Assembly (NCBI GenBank): GCA_038523965.1
Contig: JBCBIX010000085.1
Location: 1 to 12,773, forward strand
From: JAJRXG01 sp038523965
GTDB lineage: Bacteria > Bacteroidota > Bacteroidia > Chitinophagales > Saprospiraceae
Reading direction: 5' to 3'
Length of the DNA stretch: 12,773 bases
The position numbers and the translations under genes were made by a program. Below, one piece after another: positions 1-5,962 of the stretch. Positions within the stretch are counted from its first letter, which is position 1; every line of letters begins with the position of its first letter. The notes beneath the pieces were generated by a model, which saw only the letters and a program-made list of their open reading frames with translations, had not been told where the DNA came from and ran no database searches.

Positions 1-603
1 GTCAAGGTCCAGATGGTTGTACTGCCCAGCATAATCCAAGAGCGCAAAACTGACTCCGAACAAGACAAGCCTGTCATCTTTGTGCTGCTCTATGAATCCA
101 TATAGGTCTACTATATCATCCAGGAAATAATGCCGCAAGCCATCTGCTGACCTCTCCATAAAGTGATCTACCATGGATAGCAGACTCGATGATGGATTTA
201 GATGATAGTTAGGTAGTAGAGAGATAAAGACATAATCTTCAAGTGGGCCAAAAGTCGCTGTCCAGATCTCCTCAGCATTACGATGATACCAAGCTAAGTC
301 CCTGATGAAATGGCTGCTACGGGTCATGGCAGTAGTGCCGCTACTATAGAAGACCTTTTCCGCTGACCAATGACCAGACTTGACTTGTGCTGACTTCCAG
401 AGCGTAATTGGAAGCATAGGGATTTCTTTCCATGAGCTTGGTTCTAAGTGGTACGCACCAACCAGCTTTAGAAACCGATCGTAGATCTCACAATGGCGCC
501 GTTGATATGCATATAGTTGCAGCGCTCGTGTCGCGAAGGACAACTCTTTTGACCTAAGTGTATTGATTATATCTTGATGAGTAGAGTCCAGTAGGTATGA
601 CAA
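1..603 (-). CDS. LuxE-like acyl-protein synthetase/acyltransferase, C-terminal part outside window
   Basis: This is an open frame of 201 codons that runs off the left edge. Its sequence resembles the Bacteroidota branch of the LuxE/PaaK-related adenylate-forming family, usually annotated 'acyl transferase' or 'acyl-protein synthetase'. These proteins are thought to activate or transfer acyl groups, but the substrate of this branch is not established. Visible family features are an N-terminal helical part with YAYQRRHCEIYDRFL (about residues 31-45), IPMLPITLWKS (about 61-71), the serine/threonine/glycine nucleotide-binding-like loop YSSGTTAMTRSSHF (about 86-99), and GVSFALLDYA near the edge. 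No ATG lies in frame between the upstream TGA and the conserved part, so TTG at 601-603 is the best start; it leaves about 10 residues before the conserved region. This start overlaps the divergent lipoprotein gene by 7 bases. The family call is fairly firm. The start and the biochemical role are uncertain. Confidence 0.8.
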   Translation of the reverse strand, partial: MSYLLDSTHQDIINTLRSKELSFATRALQLYAYQRRHCEIYDRFLKLVGAYHLEPSSWKEIPMLPITLWKSAQVKSGHWSAEKVFYSSGTTAMTRSSHFIRDLAWYHRNAEEIWTATFGPLEDYVFISLLPNYHLNPSSSLLSMVDHFMERSADGLRHYFLDDIVDLYGFIEQHKDDRLVLFGVSFALLDYAGQYNHLDLD

Positions 604-1085
604 GTAAGTTCGCGCTGCTAATATCCATCATCCTTTTCGCATCATTATGGTGGGCCTGTAGCGATGAAGCTCCAACTGGCGACAATGCACCAGTCCTGAC
701 TTACGAGGGCTTAGCAAAGGATCAAATGTTCCAAGGGGATGGAACGGATTCTATCGTTGTTCTACTGTCTTTCATGGACGTAGATGCCGATATCCGAGGC
801 GGAAATACCGGGGACATCACTGTAATTGATAACCGCGACGGATCTGAATATATCACGCTTTCGTTCCCGCCATTACCTACAACTTCACGCCAAGAAGGAT
901 CTCTCGTGCTAATCATACCCAATACGTGTTGCATCTACCCACCGGACGCCAATACTCCTGCATGTGACATGAACCCAAGGTTTCCTACGAATGAATTCAC
1001 ATTGGATATCTCCATCGTGGATAGTAGAGGTAACCAGAGTAACGTCATTACCACAGACGATATCTTACTCAACTGCCTTCTGTAA
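597..1085 (+). CDS. Small secreted lipoprotein of Bacteroidota type, function unknown
   Basis: The protein has 162 residues. A lipoprotein signal peptide is visible: a short basic start (MTSK), a hydrophobic stretch (about residues 5-20) and a lipobox-like SLWWAC, so Cys21 should be lipidated and the mature protein membrane-anchored. The rest (APVLTYEGLAKDQM, then a segment rich in Asp and Gly such as DVDADIRGGN) looks like a single beta-sandwich-like domain common in short Bacteroidota lipoproteins. A Cys-Cys pair (NTCC, 109-112), Cys123 and Cys160 could form disulphides. I recognise the general type but not a function. The ATG at 597 is required for the signal peptide, because the next Met is at residue 44. 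It is divergent from the LuxE-like gene and stops 2 bases from the convergent hemF stop codon. No Shine-Dalgarno sequence and no convincing promoter are visible upstream. Confidence 0.85.
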   Translation: MTSKFALLISIILFASLWWACSDEAPTGDNAPVLTYEGLAKDQMFQGDGTDSIVVLLSFMDVDADIRGGNTGDITVIDNRDGSEYITLSFPPLPTTSRQEGSLVLIIPNTCCIYPPDANTPACDMNPRFPTNEFTLDISIVDSRGNQSNVITTDDILLNCLL

Positions 1086-1087
1086 AA

Positions 1088-1996
1088 CTACCTGAGGACG
1101 TCACCTGTTATCCAAGGAACTCCTTTGCGCAATAAGGACTGTGTCTCCGCCTCTCGGCTGCCTTCCAAGGGTACATGATTGTATAACCAATTCGCTTGAG
1201 GCGGCATGGACATGAGAATAGATTCGATCCGACCATTGGTCTGTAGGCCAAACTTGGTACCGCGATCATAGACCAGATTAAACTCTACATATCGGCCACG
1301 ACGCACGCGCTGCCAATTGGATTCCTGTGGTGTAAAGTCTTTATCAAAATTGGAGTGAAACAAGTCTGAGTACGATGGATTGAACGCCTCTCCCACAGCC
1401 TGGACGAAGGACCAGATCATTTCTTTCGTAAAACCTTTATCCGAATTAAGTCGATCGAAGAAGATACCCCCTATTCCACGTGTCTCTTTGCGATGATGAT
1501 TGTAGAAATAGTCATCAGCCCATGTCTTGTATTCGGCATAGGCATCGGGTGAAAGCTGATCACATGCCTTCTTTAATCGTTCATGAAACTGCTTGGCCTG
1601 AGCGATATCGATGTAATGAGGAGTGACGTCGATTCCCCCGCCAAACCACCAGTGCCACTGGTCAGTCTCGAAGTACCTGACATTCATGTGAATGATAGGC
1701 ACATGAGGATTCCTTGGATGCAGAACGATAGACACTCCACTGGCCAAAAATCGATTGGTAGGTAGACCAAGCCCTTTAGCCACTACTTCTGGCATTTCAC
1801 CATGTACCTCACTGAACATGACACCACCTTTCTCAATATGATGGCCAGTGAGTACTCGTGATCTACCTCCACCTCCTTCGGGTCGATCCCACAAGTCTTC
1901 ATGAAAATGATGCCCAACGTCCAATGATTCCAAGTGATCACAGATGCGATCCTGTAATCCTCGATACCACTCGACAATTTCTGCTGAGGTTGGCAT
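1088..1996 (-). CDS. hemF: Oxygen-dependent coproporphyrinogen III oxidase
   Basis: HemF carries out the aerobic oxidative decarboxylation of coproporphyrinogen III to protoporphyrinogen IX in haem synthesis, in the cytosol. The 302-residue length is normal for the family. Signature segments are all present: SEVHGEMPE (62-70), LASGVSIVLHPRNPHVP (84-100), the histidine-containing IIHMNVRYFET (101-111), WWFGGGIDVTPHYI (116-129), HHRKETRGIGGIFFD (167-181) and the C-terminal block FNLVYDRGTKFGLQTNGR (239-256). Conserved histidines, including His93 and His103, are retained, so the enzyme should be active. The ATG overlaps the TAA of the upstream ArsC-like gene by one base (TAATG), which implies translational coupling and fixes the start. 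It is the last gene of the transaldolase-ArsC-like-hemF run. Its stop lies 2 bases from the stop of the convergent lipoprotein gene, so no dedicated terminator fits between them. Confidence 0.97.
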   Translation of the reverse strand: MPTSAEIVEWYRGLQDRICDHLESLDVGHHFHEDLWDRPEGGGGRSRVLTGHHIEKGGVMFSEVHGEMPEVVAKGLGLPTNRFLASGVSIVLHPRNPHVPIIHMNVRYFETDQWHWWFGGGIDVTPHYIDIAQAKQFHERLKKACDQLSPDAYAEYKTWADDYFYNHHRKETRGIGGIFFDRLNSDKGFTKEMIWSFVQAVGEAFNPSYSDLFHSNFDKDFTPQESNWQRVRRGRYVEFNLVYDRGTKFGLQTNGRIESILMSMPPQANWLYNHVPLEGSREAETQSLLRKGVPWITGDVLR

Positions 1997-2355
1997 TAGA
2001 GCTTAGTCGCTCGCTCTACTAATGCTGCGACATTCTTCTTGGTATTACCTACGTAGGAGTCCTCTCCAATTAGGAAAACAGGTCGTTTCAGAAAGGTGTA
2101 CTCCTCCAGGATGAGGCGACGATAGTCCTGTTCTGTCAGCTCCTTTTCATGCCAGCCCTGAGACCTAAACTTCATAGCGCGACGACTGAAGACCTGCTCA
2201 AAACCACCATGGGCAGCAGCAATCTTATCGAGATCTGCCGCTGTAATGTTGGATACTTTGATATCGATTTGTTCAAAATCCTCAATACCTGGTACCTGAG
2301 CCATGATCTTCTTACAGGTATTACAAGTGCTCAGGTGATAGACTTTCTTGATCAT
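1996..2355 (-). CDS. ArsC/Spx-family thioredoxin-fold protein (arsenate reductase-like)
   Basis: This is a 119-residue protein of the ArsC/Spx/YffB group, which has a thioredoxin fold with an inserted helical part. Visible marks are the N-terminal redox motif HLSTCNTCKK (Cys11 and Cys14, a CxxC), FSRRAMKFR around 56-64, and FLKRPVFLIG (88-97) with the family's conserved Arg-Pro. Databases usually call such proteins arsenate reductases, but no ars gene is nearby. A thiol-redox or glutaredoxin-like role is equally possible, so I give no symbol. The frame stays open a further 16 codons upstream, but those overlap the transaldolase gene. The ATG at 2355 follows the transaldolase TAG by a single base and directly precedes the conserved first strand (IKKVYHLS), so it is the start. 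The stop overlaps the hemF ATG. It is the middle gene of a coupled three-gene operon. Confidence 0.9.
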   Translation of the reverse strand: MIKKVYHLSTCNTCKKIMAQVPGIEDFEQIDIKVSNITAADLDKIAAAHGGFEQVFSRRAMKFRSQGWHEKELTEQDYRRLILEEYTFLKRPVFLIGEDSYVGNTKKNVAALVERATKL

Positions 2356-2356
2356 A

Positions 2357-3013
2357 CTAACTGTTCGCCTTTTTGTGGTCTGCCAAAAACTTCGCCAGCC
2401 CAATATCGGTGAGAGGATGCTTTAATAAACCCATGATAGCACTAAGTGGACAGGTGACGACATCCGCACCAGCCATAGCTGAGTCTACGATGTGCTTGCT
2501 ATTCCGAATGGACGCGGCAAGAATCTCGGTGTCATATCCTTGGATCGCGTATATCTCAGCGATCTCATGTATCAGACCTACACCATCCCAGGTTATGTCA
2601 TCTACTCGGCCGATGAAAGGCGACAAATAAGTTGCTCCAGCCTTAGCGGCAAGAATGGCTTGTCCAGGTGAGAAAACCAACGTGCAGTTTGTCTTGATAT
2701 CATGATCGGCAAACCAGCGAATGGCCTTGATCCCATCTTTGATCATCGGAACTTTGACCACAATGTTGTGTGCTATTTTAGATAGCTCTTGACCTTCGGA
2801 GATAATTCCCTCGAAGTCCGTGGCGATGACCTCTGCACTAACATCTCCATCCACTATATCACAGATTTTCGCGTAGTGTTCTTTCACATTCGCGTCTCCC
2901 GCGATGCCTTCTTTGGCCATGAGAGATGGATTAGTTGTGACACCATCCAGGATCCCAAGGTCCTTCGCTTCTTTGATGTGATCTAATGATGCGGTATCTA
3001 TGAAAAATTTCAT
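2357..3013 (-). CDS. tal: Transaldolase, small fructose-6-phosphate aldolase-like (TalC/MipB) type
   Basis: The protein has 218 residues, the usual length for the short, single-domain transaldolase/FSA family. These enzymes move a dihydroxyacetone unit between sugar phosphates in the non-oxidative pentose phosphate pathway. Visible features are MKFFIDTAS with the conserved Asp6, DGVTTNPSLM (23-32), the Schiff-base lysine in NIVVKVPM (Lys87), KTNCTLVFSPGQAILAAKAG (107-126) and YLSPFIGRVDD (129-139). The TLVFS..QA segment matches true transaldolases of this subfamily better than E. coli-type fructose-6-phosphate aldolases, which have Tyr in place of the Phe. The substrate assignment rests on that and is inference. 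It is the first gene of the operon with the ArsC-like gene and hemF. A near-match to the Bacteroidota -7 box lies 4 bases before the ATG, which suggests a leaderless transcript. Confidence 0.94.
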   Translation of the reverse strand: MKFFIDTASLDHIKEAKDLGILDGVTTNPSLMAKEGIAGDANVKEHYAKICDIVDGDVSAEVIATDFEGIISEGQELSKIAHNIVVKVPMIKDGIKAIRWFADHDIKTNCTLVFSPGQAILAAKAGATYLSPFIGRVDDITWDGVGLIHEIAEIYAIQGYDTEILAASIRNSKHIVDSAMAGADVVTCPLSAIMGLLKHPLTDIGLAKFLADHKKANS

Positions 3014-3017
3014 GTCA

Positions 3018-3025
3018 CGAATGTA
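3018..3025 (-). promoter_or_regulatory. Candidate -7 promoter box of the tal operon (TACATTCG)
   Basis: On the minus strand the sequence TACATTCG matches the Bacteroidota -7 consensus TAnnTTTG at all but one fixed base. It ends 4 bases before the transaldolase ATG. No TTG is visible at the usual -33 distance. The call leans on the same placement seen for exact boxes at other genes in this window. Confidence 0.4.
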
Positions 3026-3109
3026 TTGTTGATGTTGGGGTTAAATCTACGCTGATCGAGGTTAACTACAGATGAAGTCGAGAAGAGTTGGCCCCAGAAT
3101 AGGGCAAAT

Positions 3110-3120
3110 AAAAAAACGAG
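3110..3120 (-). terminator. T-run terminator of ffs
   Basis: On the minus strand the closing helix of the SRP RNA is followed immediately by seven consecutive T residues (3116-3110). The RNA's own terminal stem, CCTCG (3205-3201) against CGAGG (3117-3121) on the plus strand, can serve as the terminator hairpin. This is the only clear T-tract terminator I see in the window. Confidence 0.75.
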
Positions 3121-3208
3121 GAATCATACCAAACCGCTACAACCTCCTACCCTTGCTGCGTTTCCACCCTGGGGGATTTAAAGGGAGCTGGCCGTATGAC
3201 CCTCGCGC
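3117..3208 (-). ncRNA. ffs: Signal recognition particle RNA, small bacterial (4.5S) type
   Basis: The transcript carries the conserved SRP domain IV: CAGG, then a short GUG/CGC helix closed by a GAAA tetraloop, then AGCAAGGG (plus-strand positions about 3151-3172). This is the part bound by the M domain of Ffh and involved in contact with FtsY. The 5' and 3' ends can pair over a long helix: CGAGGGUCAUAC at the 5' side with GUAUGAUUCCUCG at the 3' side, allowing one bulged U. Total length is about 90 bases, as expected for the small bacterial type without an Alu domain. A promoter lies just upstream and a T-run just downstream, so it is an independent unit in the gap between rluA and tal. The exact 5' end could be 3205-3208. 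The GAAA loop differs from the GGAA of E. coli but is of the permitted GNRA form. Confidence 0.93.
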
Positions 3209-3210
3209 CG

Positions 3211-3242
3211 CAAATGTATATTTTCTTCTGACAACCGATCAA
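3211..3242 (-). promoter_or_regulatory. Bacteroidota-type promoter of ffs (TTG-N21-TACATTTG)
   Basis: On the minus strand an exact -7 element TACATTTG (3218-3211) follows a -33 TTG (3242-3240) at a spacing of 21 bases, within the 17-23 range known for Bacteroidota. The folded 5' end of the SRP RNA begins 3-6 bases after the box, as expected. This is the best-supported promoter in the window and serves as an internal ruler for the others. Confidence 0.82.
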
Positions 3243-3253
3243 GAGGTCTGAAC

Positions 3254-3946
3254 CTATCGTAACAGTCTTAGAGCCGCTCCCCATTCACTTTTGGAATTTG
3301 GTTGGCAACTCACACTGAGTGGTTCTTTGGTCGTAGGATGTATGAGTGTCATGCTCGAACAGTGTAGGAGGATGGCATTTGGATTCCTGTGTTTGATGCC
3401 TCCATATTTCACATCTCCGATGATAGGAGCTCCCACTCGGGACATTTGAACTCGGATTTGGTGACTGCGCCCAGTCCTGGGTTGAACCTTGTACAGAAAT
3501 CGAGCTTCCTGATCTCCTACAAGGTGATAGGACAATAGCGCTTCTTTAGCATTTGGTCTCTTTCGATCAAAGGCCCTTGTGGTGTTAGTTCGACTATCCT
3601 TCACCAACCAATGTCTAATTTCTCTCGAAGGAGATGTGGCAAGTTGATCACTGATCATGATATACTCCTTAGATACTTGTTGCTCTCTAAATGCCGTGGT
3701 TACTCGGCTCGTTGCCTTGCTCGTGCGAGTAAAAATCATGCAGCCTGAAACCGGTCTGTCGAGCCGGTGAGCAGGTTGAAGAAAGACATTGCCAGGTTTG
3801 TGATACTTCTCTTTGAGATAGCTTTTGTAGACTTCTCCGAGGACAGCATCTCCCGTACGATCTCCTTGCACCAGCACTCCAGCTGGCTTATTGACGATTA
3901 AGAGATGATTGTCCTCGTACAGAATATGTAGATCACCCCCGCTCAT
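3254..3946 (-). CDS. RluA-family RNA pseudouridine synthase
   Basis: The enzyme isomerises specific uridines of rRNA or tRNA to pseudouridine. Its 230 residues comprise the catalytic domain only, with no N-terminal S4 domain, as is common for one Bacteroidota subgroup. Family motifs are VNKPAGVLVQG (18-28), the catalytic HRLDRPVSG (60-68) with Asp63 as nucleophile, and RTGRSHQIRVQMSRVGAPIIGD near residues 158-179. The target uridine cannot be inferred from sequence alone, so I give no RluA/C/D symbol. The ATG overlaps the stop of the upstream PLP enzyme by four bases (ATGA), a standard sign of translational coupling that fixes the start. It is the last gene of the operon. The -33 element of the ffs promoter begins 12 bases past its stop. 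Confidence 0.93.
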   Translation of the reverse strand: MSGGDLHILYEDNHLLIVNKPAGVLVQGDRTGDAVLGEVYKSYLKEKYHKPGNVFLQPAHRLDRPVSGCMIFTRTSKATSRVTTAFREQQVSKEYIMISDQLATSPSREIRHWLVKDSRTNTTRAFDRKRPNAKEALLSYHLVGDQEARFLYKVQPRTGRSHQIRVQMSRVGAPIIGDVKYGGIKHRNPNAILLHCSSMTLIHPTTKEPLSVSCQPNSKSEWGAALRLLR

Positions 3947-4878
3947 TGGATTAGTGAAGAAGGAATTGGGAGTGGTTCGTTCATTCGATGAAGGTGAAGA
4001 TAATTGTAGCCGTTTATCCCTTGGAGGCCACCGGTGTGGAGGAACAAAATGCGGGAACCCACAGGGTATTTGCCGGTCTGAACATGCTGCTCCATTGTCA
4101 TCATCACCTTGGAAGTGTATATCGGATCGAGATATAGACCCGTCTCATCGAACACATTTCGGATATAGGATGCAATCTCTGCATGATAGGCTCCAAAACG
4201 AGTGATGATGGCCGATGGTACAATCTCTACCTCCGTATCCTTCTTCATATGGGGTAATCCGGCTAAGGAATCAACTTCCCCCCTGAATGAACTCACAACG
4301 ATGATCTGTTTTGCTTTGACGTGCCCATGAGTCAGCCCAGCTGCTGTTCCACCTGTACCTAATCCTACATAGACGGCGTCGTACTGTCCATCGATTTCGT
4401 CCCAGATCTCAGACACACCCCTGATCGCATGGGCATTCGTGCCACCTTCTGGGATGAGGAAGTAATCAGAATAGCGCTCTAATATGTTCTGAGCCTCGGC
4501 ACTGCGAGTTTTGAGTTGATACTCCTTTGGCTCGACGGGATACAGCTGCATATCCAGTTCTTCAAGTCTCCTTATGGTTGGATTATGAGCATCAAGCGCA
4601 TATCCGCGGATCAAACCGACAGAAGGAACATTCAATGACTTGGCCATCGCCGCAACTGCGATCAGATGGTTGCTAAATGCACCGCCCCAGGTGATTACAC
4701 CGCCGTAGTTATGATCACGTAGATAGTTGAAGTTATACTTGAGTTTACGCCACTTGTTCCCACTGATCCAGGGATGGATCATATCATCTCGCTTAATGTC
4801 GATGTGCACACCAGCCTCTGATAACCGCTTGATGCGGAGCGGCTGCAAGGGTGAAGGAAGGAGATATCTGTAAGCCAC
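3943..4878 (-). CDS. PLP-dependent ACC deaminase/D-cysteine desulfhydrase-family enzyme
   Basis: This is a 311-residue fold-type II PLP enzyme of the group that includes 1-aminocyclopropane-1-carboxylate deaminase and D-cysteine desulfhydrase. Visible marks are IKRDDMIHPWISGNKWRKLKYN (27-48), in which Lys42 should carry the PLP Schiff base, the substrate-side WGGAFSNHL (64-72), IPEGGTN (142-148), and the glycine-rich phosphate loop VGLGTGGTAAGL (171-182). The substrate is unresolved; in this family neither ACC nor D-cysteine activity can be read from motifs alone. The start is GTG at 4876-4878, overlapping the TAG of the upstream T9SS gene by one base (TAGTG). No ATG in the conserved N-terminal region offers an alternative. 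Its last codons overlap the pseudouridine synthase start. It is the middle gene of a coupled three-gene operon. Confidence 0.92.
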   Translation of the reverse strand: MAYRYLLPSPLQPLRIKRLSEAGVHIDIKRDDMIHPWISGNKWRKLKYNFNYLRDHNYGGVITWGGAFSNHLIAVAAMAKSLNVPSVGLIRGYALDAHNPTIRRLEELDMQLYPVEPKEYQLKTRSAEAQNILERYSDYFLIPEGGTNAHAIRGVSEIWDEIDGQYDAVYVGLGTGGTAAGLTHGHVKAKQIIVVSSFRGEVDSLAGLPHMKKDTEVEIVPSAIITRFGAYHAEIASYIRNVFDETGLYLDPIYTSKVMMTMEQHVQTGKYPVGSRILFLHTGGLQGINGYNYLHLHRMNEPLPIPSSLIQ

Positions 4879-5897
4879 TATGGATTGATAATCGCCAGTC
4901 TGCGAGTAACGACCGCATTACCCTCCTCATCCAAGACAGTGTATAAATATGAACCTTTGGACAAGAAGGTCAAATCCTCCTTGATCGTCATATTACCATC
5001 TATGCGATAGCGCGTGGACCATAGTTTCTTTCCAATGATATTATACACCTCAAAGTGGTAGTCACCAGACTCGAACCCATTAAAATCCAATCGAATCTCT
5101 CCAAATGATGTAGTAGGGTATAACGAGAATTGACCCTTATTGGAACTTATCGTTCGAGATATGATCTCCTTATCACTGCGATAGAAGACACGTCTGACTT
5201 GATTCGCCTGATCCATATCAACGATCATCAAAATCTCCTCTGTAATCTGATCGACGAAGATATACTGACGGCGAGGGGACAGGGCAAAGCGCTTGGGTAG
5301 GTCCACATCAGAATAGTACTCGATGTCACGCGTGATACGATCCGCTTCGTATACGCCATCTGGCAGATAGAGCATTCCTGATGCGTCTCTGATATCCTTA
5401 TGAGTCTCTCGGATGTTTGACTCCTCTTGAGATCGCTCATCTATCCAAGCAAACTGTACACTGGACTCGATCGACTGGTTTCGACGATCTGGAAAACAAG
5501 AAACTAATGATCCTTGATACTTTAGGATGGCCGATTCCCCCCGGGTAGCAGGTGCGATGGCCTGTCCGATAGCGACCCAGTAACTTCCCTGTCTTTTGTA
5601 ATAGATCTCTGTCCCATCATGACACAATAGCACGGATTCTGCCGCGGGAAAGAACGCCTCATAATTCCCTGATCTCGCTTTGTCTAACCGATGCTTATGA
5701 TAAGTTGCGGACTGGAGTGTGGTGAACATCCATAGATTTCCATCTCCAGGACGACCGATATCAAAGTTGTCTGGTAAACGATCTTCCTTGAATCCGACTG
5801 TTCTCGACTGACTTAGCCCATCGAATGCACAGGGGTTCACCTGAGCGATCATCAGAGCTGGTATCAATGCCAAAATCAGGAGTAAACGTCTATTCAT
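4878..5897 (-). CDS. Secreted protein with C-terminal T9SS type A sorting domain, N-terminal part unknown
   Basis: The protein has 339 residues. MNRRLLLILALIPALMIAQ is a clear Sec signal peptide, probably cleaved after about residue 19. Residues about 257-338 (LYPTTSFGEIRLDF, DYHFEVYNIIGKKLWS, FLSKGSYLYTVL, then TRRLAI at the end) match the type A C-terminal sorting domain recognised by the type IX secretion machinery. The product is therefore expected to cross the outer membrane and be released or attached at the surface. The middle (about 20-255) contains three cysteines (23, 92, 134) and several beta-strand-like segments with Tyr and Trp; I do not recognise a catalytic domain. It is the first gene of an operon with the PLP enzyme and the pseudouridine synthase. 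An exact TAATTTTG promoter element lies 10 bases before the ATG. Confidence 0.88.
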   Translation of the reverse strand: MNRRLLLILALIPALMIAQVNPCAFDGLSQSRTVGFKEDRLPDNFDIGRPGDGNLWMFTTLQSATYHKHRLDKARSGNYEAFFPAAESVLLCHDGTEIYYKRQGSYWVAIGQAIAPATRGESAILKYQGSLVSCFPDRRNQSIESSVQFAWIDERSQEESNIRETHKDIRDASGMLYLPDGVYEADRITRDIEYYSDVDLPKRFALSPRRQYIFVDQITEEILMIVDMDQANQVRRVFYRSDKEIISRTISSNKGQFSLYPTTSFGEIRLDFNGFESGDYHFEVYNIIGKKLWSTRYRIDGNMTIKEDLTFLSKGSYLYTVLDEEGNAVVTRRLAIINP

Positions 5898-5907
5898 AGA
5901 AGGCCGC

Positions 5908-5915
5908 CAAAATTA
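5908..5915 (-). promoter_or_regulatory. Candidate -7 promoter box of the T9SS-protein operon (TAATTTTG)
   Basis: On the minus strand TAATTTTG is an exact match to TAnnTTTG and ends 10 bases before the ATG at 5897. The nearest upstream TTG is 27 bases away, outside the usual range. The predicted leader is only about 4-7 bases. Confidence 0.55.
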
Positions 5916-5962
5916 GCAGATTCGCATCCGCTCTCCGTCCGTCAAGCATGATTAACCCCAAT

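Noticed and set aside
568..576. TATATCTTG with a TTG 16 bases upstream as a promoter of the lipoprotein gene
   Set aside because: It fits TAnnTTTG only with an extra or mismatched base and a short spacing, so it is too weak to call.
2356..2403. A 16-residue N-terminal extension of the ArsC-like protein
   Set aside because: It would overlap the transaldolase C-terminus and precede the conserved first strand; the ATG one base after the transaldolase stop is the natural start.
3014..3109. A possible tRNA or second small RNA between ffs and tal
   Set aside because: No tRNA T-arm sequence, cloverleaf pairing or strong hairpin was visible; it reads as a plain upstream region.
3035..5961. The 10-mer TTGGGGTTAA at 3035-3044 and its reverse complement at 5952-5961, both intergenic
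   Set aside because: Only two copies, in inverted orientation, at unlike positions relative to genes, with no flanking similarity; consistent with chance.
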